Assembly (NCBI GenBank): GCA_004154925.1
Contig: QJNS01000090.1
Span: forward strand, 186,001-250,000
Length of the DNA: 64,000 nucleotides
Direction: 5' to 3'
Origin: Monosporascus cannonballus
Lineage: Eukaryota > Ascomycota > Sordariomycetes > Xylariales
Below, in pieces: positions 1-10,786 of the stretch. Position numbers and translations under genes: made by a program. Every line of letters starts with the position of its first letter. The stretch's first letter is position 1. Under the pieces are notes generated by a model. It worked only from the letters and a program-made list of their open reading frames with translations. It was not told the origin of the DNA and made no database searches.

Positions 1-3000
1 AGTCAGCGCATGCTGTTGCGAGAGTAGCACTTGCTTCGTGCCTAACACAATGGCTTCGGAACTTGAACTGAGGGGATTGGCGATTAGGATAACTTGGGCG
101 TCAACGATATTAACGCGGAAAGCAATGTTGGTCTTCGTTTCATGCTTCTTGGGTTGAGGCCCGGCAACCTGCTGGCTTTCAGAAGCTTTCGCAGTCCAAG
201 CCACTTGCATTGAATCGGTTTCAGAACCCTCGGGAGTTTCTTCAGGACTCTCGTCAAGGGCTGGTTCGGCCTCAACCTCGAGGCCAACAGAGATAAAATG
301 TTGGATTGCGAAGATATAATCCAGTGCGAAAATGACCCTGGGACTATCGATGGCAACCATCGCGATGATATCCCGCTCCTTCCCTCCGGACATGGAGACG
401 CTGGCCATGAATTGCTGGACCTCTTTATTGGAAGATGTCATGATCTTCCTGAACTTGTTGCCTTCTCTTGCCCGGCTGTCGTGGATGGTGAATGATTGGA
501 TAACGAACTCTGCCGAGAGAGACCCATCGGCCAACATCCGAGTCTTGAGCTTGCTGTCATCTAGGGAGAATCGGGATAGGCTAGCTGCATCTAGGTCCCC
601 AACCGGTCTATGTGCGTGCGCGCTGATAAGCTCAAGACCGATCTTGTGCACATTAAACACGAGATCAAGCTTCGTCCAGGTACCCTCTTTGGAGCCTAGC
701 TCCGGGGAGAGGTCGACTATTTGGGTGTCGCCGCCAGACACGGTGGAAGACATCGTTTTCGCTCTACGCAAAGTGCCCTCATCCACGTCGCGCTCTGCCT
801 CCTCTTCCCTAGCTTCGGTATCGGTTACAAAAGCCGCCGGAACTGATCGGGAAATCTCCATGAGGAATTTAAGTTGGTATTGCGTGAGCCGAAGGTTGAT
901 GTCAGTCATCCTCCCTTCGATCTCCATGTCTGGGCGTTTCCACCCCGGCTTATGTTCGGCGTACACAATATTGAAGCCCAGGTCGACATGATCGATCATC
1001 TCGAGCTCCTCCGATACATCATCTGCATAATGTAGTAACGAAGTGAGTCTGATGTTTCTTATGCCTGCAGATAGCTTCATAGCTATCTCCGCATCTTCAG
1101 AGTCGTCTAAGGGTGCAAATTGGTTCTGAGCATATATTTCTCCCAGATATGCTGTGACCAAATCTCGCTTCGGACGCTCCGGTGTCAAAACTCGAGGGAA
1201 GACGATGATTGGGGTATTCACGATCACGTCGAATTTGAACCTGCTCGTACTTTGTTGCAGCTGTTGCGCTTGATTGGCGGCAGCTTGACGCGCAGAGTTG
1301 TAAATGGCCTGCATCTTGCCGAACTTCACCAGGAAGTCAATGATTTTCCTGAACGGTTCTTCGAGGAAGTGGACCTTGATCGAGCCAGCGCGTAGATATA
1401 TCGAAGAATCATATCCTGGGTATGCATTTACGTTGCTAGGGTCAAATGTTTCGTAGCGGAAATCTGCGAGCTCATCGCCCTGAATAGTAACGAGTTGCCG
1501 GAAGCTGGAGTCCTCCGAGGCGCCGACATTGATATCGTCAACGAGGGTTAGGTTACCCAGTTTCGCCCCAACCCTCATTGTCTTCCCGAGTATGAAAACA
1601 CCAACATCGGCGTGATTAAATGCGAGCGTCGCCAGACGGATGCCGTCATTGTTCAAGATCATGCGGATACTCTTGAGGTCTACCTTCACCCGTATGGAGC
1701 CAGTTTCGTTTTGTGGGGCCTGGGGTGAAGGCTCAACGATTTCCACGGCATTTTCGTCATCGCTGTCGTCCGTGATCTGTTTCCGTGTCGGGCCGTCTGG
1801 ACTATCGCTGTTGGTAAAGGTGACAAGTATGAAGTCCAGAAGCGTGAGAAGCGTCTTCCTCGTAACGACAAGGTTTATCGTTGAGATGGCGGTGGTGACA
1901 TTGGTTTCGATGCCTTCGTAGACGGACATGAATTCGGGGGATTCTTTTTTGACTTTGACGAACTTCACATGCACGAGAGCCCGCTTCTGCTCGCGGTCTT
2001 CAACATCCCCTGAAGACACGATCGACTTGAATTCGGCTGGCGGGTTAGAGACGAAATCATCGACTGTGACGGAGCCAAGTGAGACTTCTGCGGCCATATC
2101 AAACGGTCTAATGTAGAAATCAAGATCAAAGTTCTCCGCGATTAGTTCCACAAGCAGTGCTTCAGGCTTCTCTCCATCTGGATCACTCCGATACAGCGAC
2201 CCTTGTAACCTGTCGACTGCAAACTTGAATTCGAAGTTCCGCTGCTGGGCCTTCAGCTGCTGATTGGCGCTGCCGTCTGCGGCATCCTCGAATTCGTCCT
2301 CGTCAATATCAGAATCATCATCCAATATGATGGCCGTCTGTTGACCCGTAAATAAATTCGAGGACTGCTTGCGTTCCTGTTGTGCCTTACCAGATCGTCC
2401 CGAAGCGCCGCTTAGCAAACGCGGTCTAGCAAGCCGCTGTTGCCGGTCATTTTGCTGTGTCTCGTCGCCGAACTTCGGTATCGCGACATCAATCAGCCTC
2501 ATGAGACTCTTGTATTTGGTGTCCGACATGGTAGCATGGAGTACTGGCATGTGACCAGACACCTTCATCTTAGTAAGATTAGGGGCCTTTGGCAATATTG
2601 ACATAGCGACAACGAAATCGACGTTGATCTCTTCCACTATGTGCATCATACGGGTATCGTCCTTCTTCCCAAGTTGAGACTTCGTCTCTTCGATCGACGG
2701 CCCAATAAGAACCTGTGTCGAGGTCAATTTCACGATGAACCGGTCGTACATGAGCGACTCAAGCTTCTTGAAGTCTTCCTCTGAATAGACTTGGCGCTGC
2801 TTATCCTGAACCTCTTTCAGCGTTCCTTTGTCAATGAGCTCGCTGTTGACGCTAATACGACCAGCGTCTAAGATCAGGCAAGTCGACCTGTTAGTGCGGA
2901 TGTCTTGGGGGATGATGATAAGAGGCGCTTGAAGGTCCAGGTTAGCGTTGATGGTCTTATGCTCTTCAAGGGCAAACTCGAGACCGGCGCGCGTTTGCTG

Positions 3001-4965
3001 TCTCAGTCCCTCTACAGTAGCCCCTGCAGTCTCCATCAAGGCGCTGATGGACTCCATGTGTCTTTCCGGAGGCTTAAAGAAGTCAGCGATGCCCACCACG
3101 AAGTTAGGGTTCCAGAATATCTCTAGAGGCTTCAGCTTCGCCGTCACGGCCAGGTCGCTTTGTCCATCCAGAGGGCTCTGTTCCACTTGGAGGTCAAAGA
3201 AGGTCTCGTGGGAGGATGTCTCAAGCTCATCTAGTGACAGTTGCCTCAATTTGGCAGTGTCTGGCACATCCTTGACTCGTACGATCTCCTTGAAGAGACT
3301 GTCAGACGTTGTGCCATCATTGACTCGGAACCCTCCTAGGCTGAGATCGGCCAGGATGGAGTCGGGCCGCCGGAGAACCTTGGCCCGGAAAAGGTCAAAA
3401 TGCAAGCTCAACAAGTCAGTCTTAGCTCCATTGGGACTTTGCCTAAGGGTGAAACTGCCGGTGCTGAGCGACGTGCTGACCTCCATCTTGACGGAGTCTC
3501 GTGGAGCGTCTATTGCATCAGCCAACGCCGCCCTCTCGTCCCAGTCAATGGCCTCATAGAGTTCCTGGCGCTGCTGCTCGGTCATTTGCGTGTTCTCTGT
3601 CTCATCCGTCGGCTCAGCAGGTTTTGAACCCCACATCCACGCAACCCACCCTTGCTGCTGTTCCTTCTTGGGCGGCGCGTTCTTCAGCGCTTCAGCATTC
3701 TCCTTACGCAGCTGGTTTCGAGCTAGAGACCTCCAAAACCGTAAATCTTCGTACCCCAGCTTCCACTCAAGCCGATTGATGTCTTCCGTCTCTTCAGGCG
3801 AGAACTGTTGATTCGCCTTCTTTTTCTTGAAAAGCTCAATATACCGGCGTCTGTCATCGCGTCGCTCGCGGAAATAGTCCCACGTCCACCGGCGATTTCG
3901 TTCGTGAATCTTGCCGAGTACTGCGTCACCAGCAAACTTGAACCATGCGCGAGGATCCTCTTTCGGCGTCACACCTCGTGGATGCAACTTTTTGTATTCC
4001 TGGTGGCGGATGAAGTAGTGGAAGAGGTCGACCATCATTAGCCCGTCCCGGTATTGGTCATCATCGAGAACAACGCCAATCTCGTCGAAAAGTAGATTGG
4101 CCTTGAGCTTTGGGACGTGTATGTCGCCGGTCTTGTCCATCTCGATTTTAGCTTGGCCGCTTACGGGCCTCAGAATGAATTGGTGGTTTGCTGTGGCGGG
4201 ATTGTCGCCCTTGCCGATCATCTCCTTGAATTTCCTGATCATGTCATCGTGGGCCAACATTTTTTCCGTTTCTGTCTCAACTTCGCGGCCTGGACCCAGC
4301 AATTCCGTATCCGTGTTCCAGTACACAGCTAAAGCGTCCAGCGTAGCCAGCTTGTGAGTGGATTTGGTGGAGCTCTGGACGAACGTAGGATGCCACTCGC
4401 CGTCGGTACTGACAGCGCTGAATTCTTCCAAGGTGACACCAAGGGCGAAAGGATGGCCGGGTGCGGATATGGAGTCCTCGTACCTCACATGGATGTTCTT
4501 CACAGTGACCTGTAGGTTGTCGACAATCTTAGTGACCAGACTCTCGGTGAAGCTTTGGCTCTTCTTCTGCTCCTCTTGACTGAGACCTTCCTGTGACCGT
4601 TCTTTTATCAACTCGGCCGAGTCCAGCTTTTCCATCTTTATACGTTGTTGCCTGCGCTCTTCCTCCTCTGGATCATACGCAGCCTCTTCTTTCGGCGAGG
4701 CTAGCAGAAAGACATCTTCGACAAGCACTCGGACGGGGGCACCTCGGAGGTTAGACCAGGGTATAACGAGTGTTAACCGGCCTAGATGCCCCTCCATGAC
4801 GTTGATGGGAAGCTTCAGCTGGTCCAGAGCCTCCCGTCGGAGTTCGAGGTCGCGTAGCTTCACATCGCCGGACCATATACCGACCTTCAACTGGGTAGGG
4901 TCGAAGTTCTTCACGTACATGCCCAGGAAGCGGTTGAGAATGCCGGCGACTAAGCCTTCCAACAT
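1..4965 (-). CDS. VPS13: Vacuolar protein sorting-associated protein 13, N-terminal part (3' end outside window)
   Basis: The frame is open without a stop from the ATG at 4965 to the left edge (1655 codons). VPS13 is a bridge-like lipid transfer protein acting at membrane contact sites among ER, mitochondria, vacuole/endosomes and peroxisomes. The first ~110 residues are a clear chorein domain: the protein starts MLEGLVAGILNRFLGMYV and continues with NFDPTQLKVGIWSG, then a PWSNLRGAPV segment. After it come the long beta-rich repeating-groove region and acidic linkers such as DDDSDIDEDEFEDAADG. The start fits because chorein domains begin at the first Met of the family. No intron is needed in the visible part. 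Full-length fungal VPS13 is about 3100-3200 residues, so roughly half the gene is present; the VAB, DH-like and PH domains lie off the window. The + strand frames across this interval are antisense shadows. Confidence 0.97.
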   Translation of the reverse strand, partial: MLEGLVAGILNRFLGMYVKNFDPTQLKVGIWSGDVKLRDLELRREALDQLKLPINVMEGHLGRLTLVIPWSNLRGAPVRVLVEDVFLLASPKEEAAYDPEEEERRQQRIKMEKLDSAELIKERSQEGLSQEEQKKSQSFTESLVTKIVDNLQVTVKNIHVRYEDSISAPGHPFALGVTLEEFSAVSTDGEWHPTFVQSSTKSTHKLATLDALAVYWNTDTELLGPGREVETETEKMLAHDDMIRKFKEMIGKGDNPATANHQFILRPVSGQAKIEMDKTGDIHVPKLKANLLFDEIGVVLDDDQYRDGLMMVDLFHYFIRHQEYKKLHPRGVTPKEDPRAWFKFAGDAVLGKIHERNRRWTWDYFRERRDDRRRYIELFKKKKANQQFSPEETEDINRLEWKLGYEDLRFWRSLARNQLRKENAEALKNAPPKKEQQQGWVAWMWGSKPAEPTDETENTQMTEQQRQELYEAIDWDERAALADAIDAPRDSVKMEVSTSLSTGSFTLRQSPNGAKTDLLSLHFDLFRAKVLRRPDSILADLSLGGFRVNDGTTSDSLFKEIVRVKDVPDTAKLRQLSLDELETSSHETFFDLQVEQSPLDGQSDLAVTAKLKPLEIFWNPNFVVGIADFFKPPERHMESISALMETAGATVEGLRQQTRAGLEFALEEHKTINANLDLQAPLIIIPQDIRTNRSTCLILDAGRISVNSELIDKGTLKEVQDKQRQVYSEEDFKKLESLMYDRFIVKLTSTQVLIGPSIEETKSQLGKKDDTRMMHIVEEINVDFVVAMSILPKAPNLTKMKVSGHMPVLHATMSDTKYKSLMRLIDVAIPKFGDETQQNDRQQRLARPRLLSGASGRSGKAQQERKQSSNLFTGQQTAIILDDDSDIDEDEFEDAADGSANQQLKAQQRNFEFKFAVDRLQGSLYRSDPDGEKPEALLVELIAENFDLDFYIRPFDMAAEVSLGSVTVDDFVSNPPAEFKSIVSSGDVEDREQKRALVHVKFVKVKKESPEFMSVYEGIETNVTTAISTINLVVTRKTLLTLLDFILVTFTNSDSPDGPTRKQITDDSDDENAVEIVEPSPQAPQNETGSIRVKVDLKSIRMILNNDGIRLATLAFNHADVGVFILGKTMRVGAKLGNLTLVDDINVGASEDSSFRQLVTIQGDELADFRYETFDPSNVNAYPGYDSSIYLRAGSIKVHFLEEPFRKIIDFLVKFGKMQAIYNSARQAAANQAQQLQQSTSRFKFDVIVNTPIIVFPRVLTPERPKRDLVTAYLGEIYAQNQFAPLDDSEDAEIAMKLSAGIRNIRLTSLLHYADDVSEELEMIDHVDLGFNIVYAEHKPGWKRPDMEIEGRMTDINLRLTQYQLKFLMEISRSVPAAFVTDTEAREEEAERDVDEGTLRRAKTMSSTVSGGDTQIVDLSPELGSKEGTWTKLDLVFNVHKIGLELISAHAHRPVGDLDAASLSRFSLDDSKLKTRMLADGSLSAEFVIQSFTIHDSRAREGNKFRKIMTSSNKEVQQFMASVSMSGGKERDIIAMVAIDSPRVIFALDYIFAIQHFISVGLEVEAEPALDESPEETPEGSETDSMQVAWTAKASESQQVAGPQPKKHETKTNIAFRVNIVDAQVILIANPLSSSSEAIVLGTKQVLLSQQHALT

Positions 4966-6646
4966 ATTGGCGGTGGTGTGCCGTGACCCGGGCCGGGGGG
5001 AACTCAGAGATCAAGGAGGGATATCAGCTAGCTTCATCGGCGGTAACACTGGCTTGCGCCGTAGGTGCCGAGATATGCGATTCGATGCGTATTCGCTGCG
5101 TAAGGCTAGCACTCGACGGGAGAGTGGGAAAGCACTACGAATCAAGCACCAAGAGAATCGAAGTTGGGATTAGATAGGTGGACGGGATTCGGAGAATAAC
5201 GACGGCGGTCTCTCGTGAAGCAGGGTTAAGCTTTGAAGAGGGTGTTTAGGTTTGAAACGGTATCACGATAGAGACGCAAGGACGAGTCGTATTAAGTTCC
5301 GTTAAAGGGAAGGATGTATCAAGTCAAGTACTCGTGCAGTCAAGCCCGTTGTGTATAGGGCAGAGAGGGGTGTCCCGAAGCAGAATGATTGAAAAGGGCG
5401 TGGGCGGATAACTGTCGGGTTAACCAAATATTTCCTGGTAAGGAGGTAGGTATTAACTGCGAAATTGGCCCTAGGGAGGGTGCTTTAAAAAAGAGGTTTG
5501 TGTTGTTCGTCCACCTTCGCTCCTTCAGCCACGGCAGCAACACGTTGTACATCTGAAGGTTGGGCAGACGTCTTCCCCCAGTTGCCAGACCAGACAAGGC
5601 AACAATCGGTCAGTCAATCAGTGAATTACCTTCTATGGGGCGCCGTCCAGTTGGTGGCCGGTTGAGGCAGGTGTGGGTGTAGGTGTGGGCGTTGGGCGTA
5701 CGTAGTATGACGACGCTGTCTAACTTTCGGCTTTAGTGCTAAGCAACGCATCCCACTGTTTTATCTATTTTATTAGTTAGAGTACCGAATTGAACCCATC
5801 CGGGCCACAGGGTTCAGTCGGGTGTGGCTTGCCCAATACTTACCTAGATACTTGGCAATCTACCTTGAGGTCGACTTTTACGATATCAAGAATCCAACTT
5901 ATTTACCAGTAATTGCATAGGTAGTTAGTATCGTCAACTCGTGTATAGGATTTTGCATCCTGGCATCCCGCCTGCACGTGCCCAAGAGCGCAAGCTGCAC
6001 TGCAAGCTGGGTAAATGTTCGCCAGTACGAAGTACAGAGATGGTACCGGCATTCGTAATGGAAGTGAGGGGTCGATCGCAATCCCGATTTTAAAAGCTGT
6101 AACGCAACTCAAGCTCTATAATAACAGGGGTGGTGGCGCCCAGAGCTCCGGGCTCCAAGCTTTACCCCCTAAATAGTAGTATCTGCGTCACACAACAATT
6201 ACGTCATTTCCGAGAGAGATTCCTGCTTGGAAACCACGGCATGAGCGCAAGAACCTTTATCAAGACTTGCAATACCTGCTATACGTACGGGGTCAGATGG
6301 GTCAAATTACCTAAACCTCTGGGATATCTCCCCCCAGAGGACATCCTAGAGCTCATTCTGGCTGACACAATTACATCAGTCTCGGAGTTCTTCCCATCGT
6401 TCATGTGGACGCTTCGGACTGAGCTCGGGAAGCCCCTTCAAGTTTCCCCTACGTTATTTCATGTACCTGATGCATTGCTATCAATACCAAAATATCATAA
6501 ATCAGCCTCATCTTCGAAAGTTCGTGAACCTAATTTGTCGTGATTGACGCCCTACATATGGATACCGTCGTCGCATTTTAAGCCTCCTATGAGCAGCAAG
6601 CACACAAACACCGACGACTTAAGAGCCTGACAACCTGGCAGCTACC
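4966..6646. other. Divergent intergenic region, VPS13 / DUF3429 gene
   Basis: 1.7 kb between two divergently transcribed genes, so it should hold both promoters and 5' UTRs. I see no convincing coding segment. A 137-codon + frame at 6130-6543 ends about 100 bp before the next start codon and shows no recognisable family or splice context. No repeat or RNA gene was recognised. Confidence 0.5.
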
Positions 6647-7959
6647 ATGTTGCCCAGCTCGCGACTTCTACTAGCAAGCTCCTCGAGAGCAATTGTCAGA
6701 CAGAGAGCCTCCATCTCGTCATTGCGACGGCTGCCCTTCCAAACGGTAGACGCCGTCAAACACGGAAACACCACGGCGCCGCGGGCGCTAACATCCCAGC
6801 TCATTCCTTCAATACAAAAGACCCGCTACGCGACCAAGCCCCCGCCCCGATTGCAGAGTGAGAGGAATCCGGAGGAGGAGAAGAAAGCCGGTGAGCGGAA
6901 GCTGGAGTCTAATCCGGCAGCCGTCTCCTCTCAATCCTCCGTCAGACACTTCTATGAGCCTGACCAGCGTCCTCGAGATGAGGAGAACTTCTCGAAAGAC
7001 CTCCGGCATGACCTGGTACGTCTAGCATATACAGAATGGCACCTATTATCTTACTACTAACTGGAAGCTTCTTAGAATATTGTCAAGGATGCTTTCCGTC
7101 TCAACACCGTGCCCAAGGAATCCTACGTCCTCGGCCTCGCGGGGACGGTTCCCTACCTCGCGACGTCCATTTCGACCGTCTATCTCTCGTGGGACCTGAA
7201 CACGGACTTCCCCAGCCAGTCGCAATTCATCAATAACCTGCTGATCAGCCACGAGTCGGCGCGGCACTGGCTGGATCTTCTCGAACCGCTGCAGCTCGGC
7301 TATGGCGCCGTCATCATCAGCTTCCTAGGTGCGATCCACTGGGGGCTCGAGTACGCGGAGCGGGCGCCCCTCCGGGAGCGGACGCGGTTCCGCTACGGAC
7401 TCGGCATGCTGGCTCCGGCGGCCGCATGGCCGACGCTGATGCTGCCCGTCGAGTTCGCGCTGACGGCGCAGTTCGGCGCCTTCGTCGCCCTCTACTGGGC
7501 CGACACGCACGCATCCCGCCGCGGCTGGGCCCCCTCGTGGTACGCCCCCTACCGCTTCGTGCTGACGGCTATCGTCGGCGCCGCCATCGCCCTGAGCCTC
7601 ATCGGCCGCGCCAAGGTCGGCGACGCCAAGCCGCGCCTCACCGGCCTCGGCGAGAAGTTCCGCGAGAAGCGCCAGGGCGAGCAGGACTACGACGAGAAAT
7701 GGGTAAGTTTGACCCCTTGGCGCAAGCTGCGTCGCATCCCCCTTTTTGGACCTACCGACGACCCCCCGGGCTTTGCTTGCTGACCCGCTGCGGCAAACAG
7801 GAGGAGTTAGAGAACAAGGAAAGGGAGAAGATCAGGAAACTGAAAGAGGAAGAAGAGAAGAAGAAGAAGAAGAAAGAGGTGGAGAAGAAGGCCAAGGAGA
7901 AGGAGGAGAAAGAGAAGGAGGAGGGCAAGGGGAAGGAAGAGAACGAGGATGAAAAATGA
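6647..7959 (+). CDS. Mitochondrial membrane protein, DUF3429 / TMEM69-like
   Basis: Three exons: 6647-7015, 7076-7702 and 7801-7959, giving 384 residues. Intron 1 (GTACGT...CTTAG, 60 bp) has a CTAAC branch site and is phase 0. Intron 2 (GTAAGT...AACAG, 98 bp) is also phase 0. The first ~55 residues are rich in Arg, Ser and Leu with almost no acid residues (MLPSSRLLLASSSRAIVRQR), a typical mitochondrial presequence. Exon 2 encodes several hydrophobic helices, including YVLGLAGTVPYLATSIS and YGAVIISFLGAIHWGLEYA, the pattern of DUF3429, a family of inner-membrane proteins related to animal TMEM69 with no settled function. Exon 3 is almost purely Lys/Glu, a charged tail that often causes such proteins to be mis-annotated as MNN4-like. 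The family assignment is from motif memory; the exon structure is read directly. Confidence 0.85.
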
Positions 7960-8777
7960 AGAGCATGAGGTTCGAAGGGTAATGAGAGAATGACAGCATG
8001 AAATCGAACATTTATTTTGTTTTATCACTTGGGAAGTGGGGGATGACGCCGTTAATCCCCGGTACGGTAGAATGCGATGATGCATTACTACCGTACTTAC
8101 CATATCTCACATAGTCAGCTATGCTTTTTACTCACATAGCATTTCTACCACAAATCTAATACGTATCATTTACATATCACGATATGGTCGGACCCACCGC
8201 TCAGGAGTATTTGTACAGCATTGTCCGATCTCGAATTTCGGAACGGCGTCACGACCAAAGCATCTGATAGCCACTTGCTCGTAACAACATCAACACCGAA
8301 GCTTTCCCGCACAATTATACACACATATCAACCTCCGTAGTCGTTAAAAGGACATCAGATAAATCATGCACAACATTACACCTATCTTCATTAAGCCGTC
8401 CATATGCGAATAATCACGATACCAATCGACCAGCAATCCAAGCCGAGTAGTTAGCTTGCCTACCCCCTGTTATGCTGTCGCGTATGCGTGATTCACAAGT
8501 CTGCCGCCAACACCATCCCATGCTCTTTGGTGGAGAGGGGTATACAGTCATGTAGTCATCGCCCGATCGCTACCTTAGGTAGGCAGCCGAAACAAAAGCA
8601 CCCGAAATTGTTTTCGTACTCCGGCGCTATAAGTATCCGTGTCCCAGCCAGGACAGTGCGTAATTCCATCCATGTTTCATGCCAACCGCCTTGTAAGGCC
8701 GTATACCATGTCATTGTTTCCCCGAACCCGCCTTAGCCTTCGTCGCGGCTCTCTTATCGCCTCCTTCCATAGCTCTC
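7960..8777. other. Convergent intergenic region
   Basis: About 0.8 kb between the 3' ends of two convergent genes. No coding potential, repeat or structured RNA was recognised; it should contain both polyadenylation regions. Confidence 0.5.
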
Positions 8778-10786
8778 TCACTCGAGCGCCGCCGTGCCGG
8801 GGCCCATCCTCTCATGCCCGAGCCCCAGGACCCGCTGCAGGCTCTTCCTGATGCCCTTGCCGGGGCTTCCGGGCTCGGGGCCCGCCGTGGCATTCGGCAC
8901 GCCGTTCTCCTTGCGCCCCAGGAACCCGAGGCTCAACCTCCGGGCGGCGTTCGGCTTTCCGCCGTTCCCATTCGCGCCGCTGTCCTTCCTCTTCTTGTTC
9001 TTGGCCGCCACGACGGGTGCGACCTCTGCAGGTCGCAACGGCCACTCCCCGTCACGCTTCCAGCCGGTCACGCACGCACGAATTATGTCATGCAGGTTGA
9101 TCGGGCACGCGGGCGTCATGGAATGCAACACTACCTTGTCGTATATGGAGGGATAGGCCGCGGGGGTGACGGACGCGCGCATCGGATTAGCCGGCGGTAG
9201 AATGGGTGGTGGTAATGGAAGGAGAGTCTCCACTCGGCGAATCTGTGTATTGGTTCTCCCCATCGCTGGTCTCGACTCTCTGTCGGAGGACAACGATAGG
9301 GCTACCGTATCCCCGGAAACTTGCGTCCCCGTAGGGCTGATCGGAGCAGTCAGGCCTGCAGGGTCGGGAGGCGGTGTGGTAGGCGCGGAAGAGGAGAGTC
9401 TGAACCACGAGAGCCGCTTTGAAGGCGGTGAGGCGGGCGGTGGCGTTGCAGGCTTGGTGCGAACGCGAACCGTCTTCGCTCCCGTCCAAGCATCCCTCCG
9501 GGCGTTGAAGCAGGCTAATCCTGTATTCCACTGCATCTCATCACGCGCGGCCTTCCTCCGTCTCGCGCTACGTGCAAGTTCACTCGCTTGAACCGCATTG
9601 CCAACAGCATCTGGGCTGTCGTATCGATACGCCGAGGATGGCATCCGTTCATCCTCGTCGGACAGGTCCGATAACCACTCAGCCCGGGAGCGAAAATGGT
9701 CGAGATCCTCCGATACCGTGCTGTAGTTCGAAATAACGTCGTCATCGTCTTCTTCGTCTCCGGCGCTTTCTTCTGAGCTGGTTTCTGTTACGGCATAGTC
9801 TTCTATAGGTCGCCCAACCGTAGCCAAGGTCGATGCTCGATCTTGATTGGCGGCGCCATTCCCATTGAGAGCGACGGCTTTCCCCACCGCAATATTTCCT
9901 TGGGGCGGCACTGCAAGCGAAGGCGGCCACTCGAACACCCAGTCGTTCCGTATCCTCTCCGCCAAGTACCGCTTAACAGCGTCCTTCTGCCTGAGCTTAT
10001 CTCTGCTTACAAGATCCGGGTCGTAATCTGGATCCATAGGCCCAGAATGTGATTGAGGTCGGAGCCGCGACAAGGGCGACTTAGTCGACCTGTAGATATC
10101 TGAGAGGAGCATTTTGGATCCTGTGACAGAGGGGCTCCTCATCGCAGCGATCGAGCTTTCTTTAGATGGGTCGTTAACACGTGCATTGCTGGTAGTTGCT
10201 GGAGCGGTAGCAGCAGTAGTGGCACCATCACCGGTAACACTATCAGCAGGAGGGACAGCACTTATAGCTTGGCTTTCCCGACTACTCTGGGGATCTGCTT
10301 GCGCTTGTGTGGGGTGCGGGGAAGTGATATGACTGGTGTCTGATCGTGGCAAAAATTCTGGTGGGAACCAGGGTCAGCACCTGCAGGCGGCCTGCAGCAA
10401 TGATTATAAGAGGCACAAAGTAATTGGAATTGGTCGGCTAGAGTCACATGTCCCACCTTAGCATGGGGGAAAGAGAGGTGTAGCGGCGCACCTTGAAGCG
10501 ACTGATTTGGAAAATGAAACGGTCTTTGGGGTAGAGGCAGACGCCGGAGAATAAGTGCCACCTGGTGTCCGTGGCTATAAACCCAATGGCGGCATAGAAC
10601 TTGGAGATCATAAAAGCTAGAACCACACTCACCTGAAAGTCTCCTGATCGACTTCCTCCTGGTCGACTTGGTCTTGGCAGGCTGAGCGTCGCTTGGCTGC
10701 TGCGATCCCTGGGAAGTAGACGACCGATGCTCCGATAGGTCTAGATTGGCCTGCTGCATCATCACTGATGTCTCCTCGTCGAACAT
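8778..10786 (-). CDS. Acidic fungal protein, possibly with a Gag1-like clamp (DUF4050) domain
   Basis: Two exons, 10786-10633 and 10357-8778 (577 residues). The donor GTGAGT at 10632 is strong; the acceptor CACCAG at 10360-10358 restores phase 1 (S-E-F-L-P). The 275-bp intron is long for this window, so a small extra exon inside it is not excluded. Residues ~170-190 contain a basic-aromatic block (AVKRYLAERIRNDWVFEWP), ~243-260 an acidic stretch, ~324-343 the block MQWNTGLACFNARRDAWTGA, and ~453-493 the block IYDKVVLHSMTPACPINLHD followed by GWKRDGEWP. The last two resemble what I recall of the fungal Gag1-like clamp family, linked in fission yeast to growth control, but this cannot be confirmed here. 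Ser/Pro/Thr-rich linkers suggest a phosphorylated, largely disordered regulator. The C-terminus has basic clusters (KNKKRKD). Confidence 0.75.

Noticed and set aside
332..3559. Several long + strand open frames (such as 332-991 and 2948-3559)
   Set aside because: They lie antisense to the continuous VPS13 frame, whose translation matches the family; they are shadows.
6130..6543. 137-codon + frame between VPS13 and the DUF3429 gene
   Set aside because: No recognised motif, no splice context, and it occupies the expected promoter or 5' UTR of the next gene.
7426..7959. 177-codon frame with Arg-rich then Lys/Glu-rich product
   Set aside because: It is the wrong frame of exon 2 of the DUF3429 gene plus intron 2, merging with the true exon 3.
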